64,000 bases of DNA from Ochotona curzoniae (lineage: Eukaryota > Chordata > Mammalia > Lagomorpha > Ochotonidae), in NCBI RefSeq assembly GCF_017591425.1, contig NW_024465655.1, positions 1,115,501 through 1,179,500 of the forward strand, read 5' to 3'. The notes below the pieces were generated by a model. That model ran no database searches and was not told the DNA's origin. It saw nothing but the letters and a program-made list of their open reading frames with translations. Made by a program: the position numbers and the translations under genes. The first letter of the stretch is position 1, and each line of letters opens with the position of its first letter. This document shows positions 49,528 to 61,522 of this stretch, one piece after another.

Positions 49528-51483
49528 GTTCCTGTAGATCATCTTTTAAATGTCATCTGCTAGCTGAGACACTCTGAACCTCTCTCCACTTGTGCCTGAA
49601 TGTGGCACTGTGTGTCCTCGCTCTACCTGGTCCCCAGTCTCAGACCTTACTGCTTTTGATGTCGCTGTTTTGGGGCCTTCCTTCTCCCTGCTGTCCCCTC
49701 ATGCTCCTGGTGTCTGCTGAGGTCCCATCTATGCCACTTCTTTGTGCTCTCCGTGTGCTCACGGCCGAGTGCTGACTGTGCTAATGCCTGCTTTATGAGG
49801 GTGAGGTTCAAGTTCAGAGGGGATGATTTCCATGATGAAAGTGTTTTGAGGAGGAAGATGGGCTGTGTTCACGTGGATTATTATGGTGATGACTATCACC
49901 GCTTGTATATCTTTAGATAACTAAAAATATCCACTGGCTTGGGCCTTCTCAGCTTATTCTTATCTCTCTCAACCTTCCCCACAGGGGTTGAGAAGCCTGC
50001 CAGTTTAAGTGACTGAGAACTTGCTGGTAAACAGCAGTGTGGGGTGTGGAGATGCCTGGGTAATGAATTTCCTTCTCTAGGGCCCCAATGGGAAATCTGG
50101 TACCCTGGAAAGTGTTAATTTACCTCACTTGAGTGAGTGCTTTAGACCCAGCAAGCATTTCATTTGCTCAGGCAGTCCAATGAGATGATGACATTAAATA
50201 ATCATTATCATTACGTGGCAATCCTGTCACTTGGGGGATTTAGAAAGTGTCTCTCAAGTCACATCCGCATCAGTAACCCAAATGAGCAAGAACGTTTGTG
50301 GAGAAGAAAGTATTGGCGAAGAAGACATTTGTTTGTAATTGTCAGCATTTGGCAAAAGAAGGGAAGGAGGGAATGAAATGAACCGTGGCTTTGGACGCTG
50401 TCCAGCGTGGAGGCCGGTGCGAGAGAGGGAAGCCTCTCTGTTGTGGACAGCGGGCTCCAGGGAGGAGAGTGGGGACCCTTCCCCCTGCTCACCCACTTTG
50501 CACAGGAAGTCCTTTCAAAGGGAACTGTCTCCGGGGAAGCGCAAGAATGCATTGGCCAATATTTATTTATAGTCTTAGGCCCTGCAAAACTTGTCTTCTC
50601 AAAACTTAAGAGCCAAAAAAGTATTTTGGTTCTTGTTTGGTTGGACTAGCTCCAGGCGAGCCTATCTGTTTTCTTTATTTCTGTGCTGGTTGCTCAACAT
50701 CTTTGTCTTGATGGAATTGGTTTCATTCCTAGGCCCTCCCTTATTATTCATGTTCTTATTATTGGATAGTTCTTCTGTGTTTGCAATGTCCTGCATGATC
50801 TTTTTTATTATGATGATTAGCTGCTCTTGACAACAACTCAGTGAGGTACACAGTATTTCTCCAACAAATTGTCCAATGTGGTCTTTTGTTAGGATTGACT
50901 GCAACCATGTTTTGCCCTTCTTTCTGATAGTCATCCTTCTGCAAGAAACTTACCTCATGCTCTGTGTCCAAGGGGTTGTGGGAGCCAGAGGTTTGTATCA
51001 TCTGCTTTCAATTTCTGCTGGGTTTCCTCCTCCTTGGCCTGGCTTTCTTACCCTCCTACAGGCTGTTGCTGCCTGGCTCAGCTAAGACAGCTCCGAGGAA
51101 GGGGCTTGGTTTGCTCGCTCTCCTGGCATTCGGGTGCCTCTCCTAGTAAGCCCGAGGCTGTTGCTGCTTCAGCACGTGGCTTGCTGCTCAGTGGGCAGTC
51201 ACGGGGAATGTTTGGCAGTGGTTGCTCTGCCAGGATGTGTATAGGTTCTACGGTGAATCGGTAAACTGCCGGAATGTCAGACTAGGAAGGCAGGAGTTTG
51301 AGATGGTTGGGAACTGGGATTCCATAGGGAAGGGCAAGCTGCAACTCCTATCAAAAACATTTTATGACGCTTTCTTTGTTTATTTTTAAAATCTATGAAC
51401 ATGCTTCTGGACTCAAGGGATAATCTGTAAGTAAACAGGGAACACGACTCCCAAATATCATTGTAAACTTTGAATTTTCTTCT
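49528..51483. other. Unique spacer
   Basis: About 2 kb without a confident repeat. The hydrophobic frame at 50676-50830 comes from T-rich sequence. The antisense frame at 50759-51001 has no recognised domain. A weak reverse MIR-like core may lie at 50810-50860. Confidence 0.33.
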
Positions 51484-51799
51484 TTAAAGATTTATTCATT
51501 TATCTTATTGGAAAGTCAGATTTATAGAGAGATGAGGCAGAGAAAGATCTTGCTTCTGCTGGTTCAATCCCCAAGTGGCCACAATGGCCAGAGCTGGGCC
51601 AATCCAAAGCCAGAGGCCAGGAGCTTCTTTGAGGTCTTCCACGAAGGTGCAGGGTCCCAAGGCTATAGGCTGTCCTCCACTTCTTTCCCAGGCCACTAGC
51701 AGGGAGCTGGATGGGAAGTGAAGCTGCCGGATATGAACTGGCACTCATATGGGATCCCGGCAGATCCAAGGTGAGGATTTTACCACTAGGCAGGGCCCA
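51484..51799 (-). mobile_element. CSINE, full length
   Basis: Reverse copy: TTAAAGATTTATTCATTTAT, GGAAAGTCAGATTTATAGAG, GGTTCAATCCCCAAGTGGCC, TGGATGGGAAGTGAAGCTGC, ending CCACTAGGCAGGGCCC. Young-type head. Confidence 0.94.
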
Positions 51800-51924
51800 A
51801 ACGTTGAGTTCTTGATGCATTTGTTTTTCTTCTGTCTGCCACCATACAGCTACATTTATCTACTCTGATTGGATCACAACATGCTTATTGTTGACTTGTG
51901 ATTCTCCCCATTGACCTCACACTT

Positions 51925-52050
51925 CCTGATGGAAGGGATTGCTTTCTTCTCCACCCACCGCATATTGTGCTAAGTACCAGGGACACCTGTTGGGTAGGGC
52001 AGGAGGGGTTGGTTAGTACATGCTTGTTGAATGCGTATGGAATGGCCTTT
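51925..52050 (+). mobile_element. L2 3' end fragment
   Basis: CTTCCTGATGGAAGGGATTG, CATATTGTGCTAAGTACCAG and GTACATGCTTGTTGAATGCG match the order of the LINE-2 3' end (GAGGGCAGGGACTGTG...GCACAGTGCCTGGCAC...TGTTTGTTGAATGAATG). Confidence 0.6.
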
Positions 52051-52126
52051 TAATTAAATGAGGACATGATTCTATAAACTATTGAATGTTTATCAACCAA
52101 CAAGGATAGTACAAATGCAGTATCTA

Positions 52127-52294
<168 letters not shown>

Positions 52295-52894
52295 TTTAAC
52301 TTATAATTGCATTGCTTTGTCTATACCACAATAAGGGAAGGACTTGGATCCTGTGACGCTGGATAAGGAATATTTATTAATCCACTTGACAAGACAAGAG
52401 TGACTGCAATTACACTCTGTTTGCAAATGGCTTCCCAGATGTGCAGTCTGATGTTGACTGGGTTCTGCTACTGGAACCTGCACAGCTGTAGGGCCTGGGT
52501 GACTGACTGGCAAAGGGGAGGAACTCTGAAGTTTAAAGTTATTTAAAGTTTAAAGTCATTTAAAAAGTCCTTTGTGGCACAGGTGGATATTTTACAAAAT
52601 TTCTCAAGCGAGGTTGTCCTTAGCCAACGCTGGATGAAGATGGTTCGGGAGAGCAACGTGTTGTTCGGCACTGTACCAGGTTCCATGGAAGAGAAGTTGC
52701 CAAAGCAATTCAGCATAGTTAGCAGTTGGAAAATGTCTCCCGGCTCCAAAATTCTCCCCACCATCCCTGCCCAGTGGAACTTGGAGGCTGTGAAGAAAGA
52801 AACAGATTAGATTCCTTTATTTTCTTACCCTGTTCACTATCTCATGGAATATGGCCCTAGAAACAGTGCACTGGCTATTTCTACAGAACAAACA
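52295..52894. other. Unique spacer
   Basis: Contains a short imperfect direct repeat AAAGTTTAAAGTTATTTAAA / AAAGTTTAAAGTCATTTAAA at about 52528-52565. No gene or repeat family recognised. Confidence 0.35.
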
Positions 52895-52987
52895 TTATGA
52901 TTAGTGACTCAAAACAAGTCAGATTTATGGGTCTGGCACATTTCAGGTATTCCATAAATACTGACTGGATGAATAAATGAATGAATT
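52895..52987 (+). mobile_element. L2 3' end fragment
   Basis: GGGTCTGGCACATTTCAGGT, ATTCCATAAATACTGACTGG and ATGAATAAATGAATGAAT match the terminal L2 block including its GAATGAATGAAT end. Confidence 0.65.
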
Positions 52988-53479
52988 TGGCCTTCTTATC
53001 ACAGCTGTCAAAAAGTTCAACATTTGCACATAAAAAAGACCCAGGGCTGACTTCACTGGCTTTCCCCCAAGGGTTCCCTGGGATCAAGCTGCCATATGGG
53101 AAGAAGGAACTTCAAGTCTGAGCCAAGTTCCCTTACAAGAAGCAGCTTTTGATAAAACCTCAGTGCTGTTATCAATATTCCCTGAATGCTTTCAGCAGCC
53201 CTGGCAAACTCTTTTTTTAAAAAGCAAATGCTCTGTGGGCAGAAACTGAACTGCAAAGTCAGAATAGCAGTCCAGGCCCCAGTTGGGCGGTGAGAAACTC
53301 CACATTAACCCCTCGGCCCTTTGTGGGGATGGATTCATAATAGGCTGACAGCCCTTCTGAGGCTACGGTTAGAAATGTCAGACTCATTCAGTGTGCCACA
53401 ATTGATGTGTGTTAAATGAAGGTTTTCAGGAGGCAATATGAGATTCTGCTTTTTAACTTGAAATTTTAGAAGCATTTTA
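52988..53479. other. Repeat-free block
   Basis: No repeat recognised. GATAA-type motifs (TTTTGATAAAACC near 53150 and GTTATCAATATTCC near 53168) and a non-repetitive texture make it a candidate conserved noncoding block. Confidence 0.3.
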
Positions 53480-53880
53480 AAATGGTTTGTTTTCATCTAC
53501 TTGAAGAGAGAGAAGGGGAAGGAGGGATGAGAGAGTGAGAGAAAGAGAGGGAGAGGTGGAGAGAGACAAGAAAAGAGAGAAGGACAGGGAGAGAGAGAGA
53601 GAAAGGGAGGGGGAGAGAGAGGCAAGGAGAGAAAAAGAGGCATGAGGGAGAGAGAGAGAAGGAGGAATGATGGGGAGAGAGAGGAGGGAGAGAGAGAGAG
53701 AGAGAGATCATCCATCCCTCCATCACCGCCCAAATGGCAGCAGTTAGGGCTAGGCCAGGCTGTAGCCTGGCTGCCTTCCAGCATAGGAAGCACGATTGGC
53801 AGTGGAACCAGCACTCGGAGGGGAGAAGTGTGTATACCAAGTGGTGGCTTATCCCCTTTTACCACAACAGCAGCACCAAC
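53480..53880 (-). mobile_element. CSINE with expanded GA-rich stretch
   Basis: Reverse copy whose internal purine stretch has grown to about 205 bp of GA/GGA-rich sequence at 53503-53708. The body follows: CATCCCTCCATCACCGCCCA, GGGCTAGGCCAGGCTGTAGC, CAGTGGAACCAGCACTCGGA. The normal stretch is about 20-40 bp. The expansion gives Arg/Glu-rich and Leu/Ser-rich spurious frames on the two strands. Confidence 0.87.
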
Positions 53881-55344
53881 AGCTCTGGGCTTTGATAAGC
53901 TATTCTCATGCTGAGTTTTGGGTTATTTTCCTTTATCAGTGGCTTGAAGGGGGATGGGGCCACTTCCTTCTCACTGCCTTTCTTCCTATTCCTCATCTGC
54001 TACCCTTGACTCTGGTTTCTCTGTTTTATTTGCCGGTCTCCATTGGACATGAACCGGGGCGCTGAAGGTTCAGCTTATTTGGTGATTGGCTGGAGCAAGG
54101 AGGCAGGCAGCGAGGGGAATTTGTGCATGAAATGGATGTTTTGTTCCTCCAAGGATTTGTTGTAAGCAGAAAGTGTCTTTCTCGCTCAAGCTACCTCTGA
54201 GTGTTTTCACAAATGAATTAGTCACTGGCAGGGCAGAGAGAGCCAGGGAGGAATAAAGCATGTGGTCACAGCCGGAGAAGCTCCGCCAGGCTTACTGGCC
54301 TCCATCATTAGATAACCACAGTGCCACTTCCACCTTCTGGCGACTGCTTCCATTACAATCAGAACTTCAGAGCAAGGGCTCTGCGCTCAGGGTCGCACTC
54401 CAATCCATAATAAACAAACCCCCACGAGGAGAGATGGGGTGGGGGGCAGAGGCTGGTTGTCCCTTTGACATGGGAAGCCAAGAAAGGGAAACAGCAAGGA
54501 AATCTTGTATGTGCTCGTTTGGACTCTGGGACACTGACGTGTTCCCTGGATGGCCTTGTCGTTGGCTAGCACAGAGCCTGAGTATCTCTCCCAGGTTATT
54601 AGACGAGACCAAGCAGCCACTGCAAGTGAGTCTTCAGCTCTGGGAGGATGATGACCTTCTCAGCTTACGAAACACGTGTGTGACCTGCCTCCTGTCCCTT
54701 CCCCAGCAGGCAGAGTCTCAGCCCGTGTCTTAGGGCCATGTGAGGTACAGATGGAGGCCAGGATAGGAAGAACACCTCAGAAAGTGTCCAGTTGAATTGC
54801 CACCAGCATTCTCCCATCAGTCCCTCTGCAGGAATAAACGGACGTTCTGCTGCACCCATGTGATTTGTGCACCTGTTCTGAACTTGGAGTCCTTTGCAGT
54901 GCTGGGATTGGGGGAGGGGGATGGTGGGAGGTCAGAAGGTGGGGGCACTGGATGATGGCTGCAGCAGGTTCATGGGCATGGGGGCAGGGAAGGCCCATTG
55001 TTCAGACCACAGAGCACACCAAAGAGCTTGACAAGAAAATGCTTCTTATATAATAGCTGCGAGCTCTTATCTCATTCTTGGGAACAAGCTGGGCGGCGGG
55101 TGGCAGCTATTTTGGTTGTGAGTTTCACAGTTGGCAGAGCTGGGGTTTTTGGGCAAGGAAATTGGCCTGTCTTAGCCCACTTGGCCAGATGTGTGTTGCC
55201 AGACGCCAGACCTCTCAGCAGTTTCTGCAAGCATGCTCTAGGCTCCATCGAGGCCACTGTCCTCTGCTCTGGTGAGCCCCTTGACTGCAGCTTCATGCAC
55301 AACCTGGATCACCTGATAGGCTTAATGTCCCCAAGCCCCGACCT
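53881..55344. other. Unique spacer
   Basis: About 1.5 kb without recognised repeats. The part at 54060-54420 has the texture of conserved noncoding DNA, with CATCATTAGATAACCACAGT near 54304. A 157-codon frame at 54260-54733 has no domain. Confidence 0.33.
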
Positions 55345-55520
55345 CATATTCTCACTCTTTTACTTACTATCTCTGTGGACCTGGGCAACCTCATCTTCCT
55401 GCTTCTCTTGAAAAAAACGAGGATGTCGGTAACTCCAGCACAGGTTGTTAGGTGAGTTAACAGCACTGGAAAGCTTTTAACCTAGTGTTTCATGCCACTC
55501 ACTAAACAGTAAGTAGATCC
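55345..55520 (+). mobile_element. MIR fragment
   Basis: TTTTACTTACTATCTCTGTG, GACCTGGGCAACCTCATCTT, CGAGGATGTCGGTAACTCCA and AGGTGAGTTAACAGCACTGG follow the MIR sense order (CTTACTAGCTGTGTGACCTTGGGCAA...). The last 30 bp are weak. Confidence 0.62.
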
Positions 55521-55540
55521 AAATTTAAGGAAAGCACAAA

Positions 55541-55852
55541 ATGAGCCTAAAGTTATTGCTCTGCCTTCTTTTGATTCCGGGTTGCACACAGAGCTCTCCA
55601 GAACTAGAACGCTCCAAGAATGCTTTCCGGGATTACTTGGGCTTAGGTACATATGTCGGTAGAACTTCAATATCTGTTCTGTTTCCATGTTTGCTGAGAG
55701 ATGAGAAAAGGGAACTTACTGCTGCTGATCACCCCTCTGAACTTTAAAGGTATCCTGTTTGTCTTCCTGCAGGACACGGAACTGACCAAAGGATGTCTCG
55801 GGCCTACTCGATCGTGACACCTGCGCAAGAAGCTGTCCAACACAATCTGTGA
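55541..55852 (+). other. Speculative two-exon small secreted protein
   Basis: An ATG at 55541 opens a frame starting MSLKLLLCLLLIPGC, which has the shape of a signal peptide. A possible donor lies at 55647 (TTAG|GTACAT, weak). A possible acceptor ends at 55772 after a pyrimidine-rich stretch (TGTTTGTCTTCCTGCAG). The phases agree and the joined frame would end at the TGA at 55850-55852, 61 residues in all. Without splicing the frame is 68 codons. I recognise no family, the intron would be only 126 bp, and chance is a good explanation. Confidence 0.1.
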
Positions 55853-55931
55853 GAACCACACCCTCACATGGCAGCGTGTGGTGACAGACCACATCTCAGA
55901 CAATCCAACTCCAGGAAAGGGTGAGAAATTG

Positions 55932-56271
55932 ATTTCATATTTCTTTTTTTAAATTTATTTTTATTAGAAAGTCAGATTTCAGAGAGGAAGAGAGACAAAG
56001 AGGAAGATCTTCCATCCGATGATTCACTCCCCAAGTGACTGCAACGGCTGGTGCTGTGCTGGTCCAGAGCCAGGGGCTAGGAACTTCCTCTAGGTCTCCC
56101 ATGCAAGTGCAGGATCAAAAAGCCCTCGACTGCTTTCCCAGGCCACAAGCAGGGAACTGGATCAGAAGTGGAGCCACTGGGATTAGAACCAGTGCCCATA
56201 TGGGATCCCGGCGCATTCAAAGCGAGGACTGTAGCTGCTAGGCCATGCAGCTGGGCCCTATTTCATATTTC
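55932..56271 (-). mobile_element. CSINE, young-type, with 12-bp TSD
   Basis: Reverse copy (about 55944-56259) flanked by a perfect ATTTCATATTTC at 55932-55943 and 56260-56271. CATCCGATGATTCACTCCCC marks the young form. The body is slightly deleted after the GCAGGATC segment. Confidence 0.97.
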
Positions 56272-56452
56272 AAAGGTGGCTTCAGGTGTTGAAAATGATT
56301 TTGAAAACAACTTTACAAGCTGAAAATGTGTCCAGGGGGTGTTTTGGAGATCAGCCTTAGAATGGGGAAAGAGGTGGTGTCACGTGATTGATTTCTCAGG
56401 TGTACCCTGTAACCTCTGCATAGTGGCTTCTAGAGATTTCTTAGCAAGAATG

Positions 56453-56804
56453 GCTACTGTTGGGTTGGACATGATGGCTCAATGTCTAAATCCTCCCCCT
56501 GCAAGTGCTAAGATCCGTCTGGGTGCCCATTTGTGTTCTGGCTTCTCCACTTCCCATCCAATTCCCCGTTTATGGACTGGAAGAGCAGAGGGAGGACAGC
56601 CCAAAGCCTTGGGACTCTGCACCCACATGGAAGACTTGGAAGAAGCTCCTGGCTCCCGGCTTTGGATCACTCAGCTCTGGCCATTGCAGTTATTCGGGGA
56701 GTGAACCAGCAGATGGAGGCTCTTTTTCTGTCTCTCCTTCTCTCTGTATGTTTGATATGCCTTCCAATAAAAATAAATAAAGTAAAACAATTTTTGCTAC
56801 TGTT
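56453..56804 (+). mobile_element. CSINE with TSD
   Basis: Forward copy (about 56462-56795) flanked by GCTACTGTT at 56453-56461 and 56796-56804. It starts GGGTTGGACATGATGGCTCA and its tail is AATAAAAATAAATAAAGTAA. It is about 190 bp from the reverse copy on its left, with heads facing each other. Confidence 0.95.
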
Positions 56805-57824
56805 TCCTTTTTCTTCCTGCCCTTTCCCTATTCCTTCTCTGCTAGTTTGTTCCTCACTGGGAAGTTCAGAAACTCTATTTTTTTTTTTCAAGAGGGAAGG
56901 TTGATCTAGTTGCCTCAGCAGCATCTGACAGCACAGAATATTTCAGGCCAAAGCCTTCTTATCACCCTGTAATTCAACACTCTTGAGTCACCGATGACAG
57001 TCGAGGTCCGGAGATGGCGCTTTCTGCTTCCACGTTCGATGCTCTGCTCACTGTCTTCTAATGGAGGTGTCTCCACACAGTCTGGGTGCTTAGTAATCAC
57101 GGAGGAGGGATGGCACGGAAGAGTTGCTTTTCAGATACAATACCAGTAGAAAAAAAGCTCCATCTCACCGCAGGTCAGTGCTGCAATTTTCCACTCTAAG
57201 TAAATGAGGATTGGGTGTTTGGCCCACTCTTTAGTGGTATGCACTAGGGAATGGGTGTAAGTCAAACCCAAACAAGTCCCAGGGTAGTCTCATTTATCTT
57301 TCTGGTGAAGAGCTCATTATTGGCACACCATTAACTTTTAATTGTTGCCAAAATCATGCTGTTCACTGAAATGGGGGAAGAGTGGGTGGGACCCAGTCCT
57401 TGACATCGTACTAATGTTTTTTTGTGCGCAGCACTTGACTGTCCAGAAAACAGAAGCATTGCTTTCTGTCTATAGGATAGTTTTAAAATGGGAGCAGAAG
57501 GTTCCTCTGTGAAGTTGACCTTGGGACTCTCAGGCGTGTCTTAGTATTTCTTCAATTTTGCTTGGCGTTCTTCATGGTGACTTTTTTGGAGTGCCTAGAT
57601 GATAAGTCAAATGATTTCTTAAATGTTTGGAGAACAGTGCTTGTAGCCAGGGCTCAATTTTTCAAAATAACGGGGGAAAACATGGACTTGGATTGCTTCA
57701 AACAAGACTTCATCTGCACAAAGTGGGGTATGTGGGTGTGTGTGTTTAGCTGCTACAAGGCTGTTCTGTGATAAGAGCAGAATTGCACATTTGTTGTACA
57801 TTAGTAATATTCTTTATGATCGCA
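56805..57824. other. Unique spacer
   Basis: About 1 kb with no recognised repeat; a T run lies at 56879-56889. Confidence 0.3.
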
Positions 57825-58020
57825 ATGCACATCAATTTGTTGGCCACCTACTGTGTGCTGGGCACTTGTGCTATGCCTTTACTACCTCATGTATTACTAA
57901 AGATTCTCTATGGAAGGCATTTTCTTCCCGGTTTAAAGGCTTGGCAGTGTTAAGTGATTTATCAGAGACCGCATGGGAATTGAAGGAAAGAGTCAGCACC
58001 TCAGCCCAGACACTGTGACT
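57825..58020 (-). mobile_element. MIR element, antisense
   Basis: GGCCACCTACTGTGTGCTGG, GGCACTTGTGCTATGCCTTT, ACTACCTCATGTATTACTAA, GGCAGTGTTAAGTGATTTAT and CAGAGACCGCATGGGAATTG match the reverse MIR in order, nearly full length. Confidence 0.8.
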
Positions 58021-58424
58021 TCGCATTGCCTTTGGAAGGTGTCATCCTTTCCCCATGTCCTCTATCTGCTCTTGGCTGTAGAATGCTGCCAGGAGCTGAA
58101 CTGGCATGTAACCTTTGTATGATGAATTGTGGGACAACTCTGTAAGGAAGACACTGTGTAGTGCACCGCTTTAGAGGGACTCATATCTAAATTGTCAAAA
58201 GCAGTGATGGGAAAGAAAAGTGAGGGGAGGTATTATCAGGTGGTGGCTCAAGGCATAGATAGAGTCTGGTCTTGGGGTTGGCCCCTGGGTGAGGTCTGGG
58301 ATAGCTGTTTAGCCTTGAACTAGGTATGATTTTGTGCTGTGGCTCTCCCTCCAATTGTTGCCTACACAGTGGTAAGAAAAACATCATAAGTTATAACTCA
58401 GAAAATATGTATGCCTATTTTTGT
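58021..58424. other. Unique spacer
   Basis: Nothing recognised. Confidence 0.28.
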
Positions 58425-58540
58425 CACCTGTTACTGGCTTCGTATTGTACTCGGAACAAAATCCAAAGTCTTTATCATTCATGCCCTACCCATGTCCCCA
58501 TAGGATTCATGGCTCTTGGGTACTTAGGCCACTTCCTATC
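58425..58540 (+). mobile_element. L2 fragment
   Basis: CTGTTACTGGCTTCGTATTG, GGAACAAAATCCAAAGTCTT and TATCATTCATGCCCTACCCA resemble the L2 block (GGCTCCCCATTGCCTACAGGATAAAGTCCAA...). Confidence 0.6.
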
Positions 58541-58844
58541 GAAGTTACCTGCAATCTTCTCTTGGGGGATGATGGTCTGGATGCTGGTTGTGAAGGCAGA
58601 AAGCCCTTAGCAGTTAATGCTCCAGGAGGAGGTCCCAATCAAAGATGAATAACAGGTGGGATATGAATATCACACCTCTCCTTTCTTTGGGTGGTAGAAC
58701 TCTAGGGGATGCTCTGTGCAGGTCCCCCATGGGGCCGTGGGACTGAGCCCCACTGGCTCCCAGAGCTTCACTCTCAGCCCGCACGCCCTGAGCTGCTTCC
58801 CCTGCCTCTCACCCCCCCTTTCCTGAGCTTTCTTCAAATGAAGC

Positions 58845-59115
58845 TGCTTGTATTCAAGTCCTTGCTCATGATTTGATTCAGGGAAACCCCAAAGCAGCCA
58901 TGGGTCTTGTTTGATCTGGCCACTGTCCCCACCTCATTTGGAGACTCTGTATCCCACAAACTCACTTCCAGCTATATTACTCTTCTCTTCTTCATGTTTG
59001 TTCAACATTCTAGGCTTCTTGGTATGCTGGGCTGTTCCTACATTTCCAGGCCCAACTTTCTTCAATCTGGCTTTAACCTAAATGTTGTTCTTCACTGGGC
59101 CTTCTTTGATATCCC
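58845..59115 (+). mobile_element. L2 fragment
   Basis: TTTGATCTGGCCACTGTCCC, CAAACTCACTTCCAGCTATA, GTTTGTTCAACATTCTAGGC and CATTTCCAGGCCCAAC follow the L2 order (CACAATCTGGCCCCAACCTACC...). It probably continues the piece at 58425, with unmatched DNA between. Confidence 0.5.
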
Positions 59116-59694
59116 GGAAAAGAATACAAGGCTTGGGAGCAGAAATCCGGCTTCAAACAGAAGAGGAAGCATGGTGGTGCGAAGGCTGCCATCTGCCTCC
59201 CAGTTTGGCTTCTGGTCTCTCCACATTCCCACCTCTGCTGTGGCATCTGGGCTTATTCATGGTGTGGTAGGGACTTTGGAATGTTCCTAGGCCTGTCTAC
59301 AGGCCTGGGGGAGGGGGCGGGGTTAAGCCTGGGGCTTAATGCAGGAGGAGAGTGGGACAGCAGGGCTGATGGGAGGGACCCAGGTATTCAGCATATCTGA
59401 CATGCATCAGAAAAACCTTTGAAATGAAAGACACACTGGTGATTCTCAGTATCCTCTGAGGCCTGTTTTACCAATCAGTCATTAAATAAATGTTCTAAAA
59501 TACCTATATTGATTTCTCTTTGTAAGGGGATGCTTTTCCATTTATTGAAAGTTGGTTCTTTGCTGGTGGTGGTGTTCAAGTGAGAGACGGGGAAATGAAA
59601 TGACAGAGCCTGGTGTGTCAGTACTCTTCATTCTCTTATAAAACAGGTTAGCCCCCAGAGGTACATTTTTATGTAACTGTTGTTGTGTTGAAAA
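59116..59694. other. Unique spacer
   Basis: Nothing recognised. Confidence 0.28.
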
Positions 59695-60011
59695 AGAAGG
59701 TTTATTTGCTTATTTTACTTGGGAAGTAGAGGCAAAGCCAGAGAGATAGATGATCTGCTGGTCCATTTTCCACACAGGCTTGCACAGCTGGAGCTGGGCT
59801 AGGCCAGAGCTGGGAGCTGGAGCCCAACCCAGATCTCCTTTAGGTGACAGCAACCCGAGCATTGGAGCCATCAGCAGCTGCCATCTCCCATGGTGCACAT
59901 TAGCAAGAAGATGGAATCCAGTGTGGAGCCTGGGCTCATACCCAGACACTCTGCTCTGGATGTGGGTGGCTCAAACAGTGTGTCAACTGCTGGGACAAGT
60001 GCCTGCCTCCA
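59695..60011 (-). mobile_element. CSINE, old
   Basis: Reverse copy: AAGAAGGTTTATTTGCTTAT, TTGGGAAGTAGAGGCAAAGC, GATCTGCTGGTCCATTTTCC, GCTGGAGCTGGGCTAGGCCA, ending GACAAGTGCCTGCC. Confidence 0.83.
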
Positions 60012-60289
60012 TTGTCATTTTCTGCAAAGGAATTCAGAAAGTTTCTTTGAGGGAGGGAGGAAGTGCTTGTCCTGGTGGGTGAGGGCTGCCTGCCTGTGCA
60101 CACAGCAGGCCTAGGGGGACATACCTGCTCTTTCCCTTCCCATATGACCTACCTTGTCTGACTCTGAAGGGAAGCCAAGTCTGGATACGGAGATGTGACC
60201 ACACTCCCAACAGTTGTAATGCCTGAAAAATGGGCCTGCAGACAGATGCTGGCTCTAGGTGTGAAAGTTGGTTGTTTCCTTTGAGCTGG

Positions 60290-60640
60290 ATTTGATAGTG
60301 ACATAGCAGCAGTAGGGCTTGAATATATATGTTCCCACACCATGCCTATATTGAAACCTAAAGCAATGCGATTAAGAAGTAGGGCCTGCAGGAAGAGAGA
60401 GTCCATAGAAACAGGATTAGTGTCCTTATAAAACAGTGCCAAGGGTCCTTGTTGTCCCTGCCTCCATGTAAGAAGCAAGAAGGCACTGTCAACGGCCCAG
60501 GAAGCTGGTCCTTGTCAGACCCTGAACATGCTAACACCTTGACCTTGGAGATGCCTCAAGAATCTAGAATGGTTGGAAGTGAGTTTCTGCTTTGGGGATA
60601 CCCAGTTTGTGGGAGGAACTCAAAATGCGTAAAGTCTGTC
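60290..60640 (+). mobile_element. Old LTR-type repeat (MLT1/MST-like)
   Basis: CTATATTGAAACCTAAAGCA, GAAGTAGGGCCTGCAGGAAG, GTGTCCTTATAAAACAGTGC, CTCCATGTAAGAAGCAAGAA, GCTAACACCTTGACCTTGGA and ATACCCAGTTTGTGGGAGGA follow an old MaLR-type LTR order (...GTGCCCTTATAAAAGAG...ACACCTTGATCTTGGACTT...CACCCAGTTTGTGG...). No internal viral sequence is present. Confidence 0.7.
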
Positions 60641-61522
60641 CTCTAGGTAGCGGGAGTACCAATTTCTCATGGTAGCCAGGTGAAGATGGAGATTGCCAAT
60701 CACTCAGTGGCTCGTTCAAAGCCATACAGCTGATTTGTGATACATTGGGATGAAAACAGGTTGAATGTCCCAGGGAGAACTCTTGTGAGACACTCAATAC
60801 CTAAAAGATCCCCGGGATTCTTCAGAACTTCATTGAAGGTTTTGAATGGGCTGTGATTACATTTAGGAAGCAGGGGAGTCTTTGCGCCAGGTGTTACCTT
60901 GGGGTTTCAAAATTTCAAATTTGACCATTCCGCATCTGTACAAATGTTTCCAGAATTGTGGTGATAGCTTAATTGCTTTGAAGCACAGTACTGATGTGCA
61001 GTAAAGATTTTTGTTGAGTTGCAGCTCTTGCATTGTTGAGGTGCGAGGTGTCTTTGCTGACATTTTCAAAGCCAGTGCTGTTAGATGAATGCTACTGGAG
61101 CCTTCCGTGTTCCCATCATTTGGATGTTCCATCTACTTTCGTTAGGGCCTGGAATAATTCAAAGACTAAGAAGTTTATTTGAAGAAAGAAAGAGCAAAAA
61201 CTTTTTGGAACAAATCAGTCCTCAGAGAAAGGTGCTGAGTAATGTTTGGACCCGCAGGGCCATTATAAGATAATGAGGACTGAGTGTATCTTCTTTGGGA
61301 TGAAATGCAATTGGGAGTGGAATTCTTTCAACCATAAGTTGCTGTCCTCTTGGTGGCTGCTCACCTCCTACCCACTACCACCTGCTGCATACCATCAAGC
61401 ATTGTCACTCATTTATCATCGGAAACTCATTGAATGCATATCCCATTATACACGGAATTATCTCATTCTGTAATTCCAAGTGGAAGAGACTGGAAGAGTG
61501 TGTGAGCACGAGTAATTTGTCT
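60641..61522. other. Unique spacer, possible MIR core
   Basis: CTCAGTGGCTCGTTCAAAGC and CATACAGCTGATTTGTGATA near 60705-60740 resemble a reverse MIR core, weak. The rest is not recognised. Confidence 0.35.

Noticed and set aside
50591..50830. Hydrophobic frame resembling membrane segments
   Set aside because: The hydrophobicity comes from T-rich sequence (TTT, CTT and ATT codons). The opposite strand is equally open.
53493..53914. Leu/Ser-rich and Arg/Glu-rich frames of 90-122 codons
   Set aside because: Translation of an expanded GA-rich SINE stretch on the two strands.
54260..54733. 157-codon frame in unique DNA
   Set aside because: No recognised domain, no splice or promoter context, and overlapping antisense frames of similar size.
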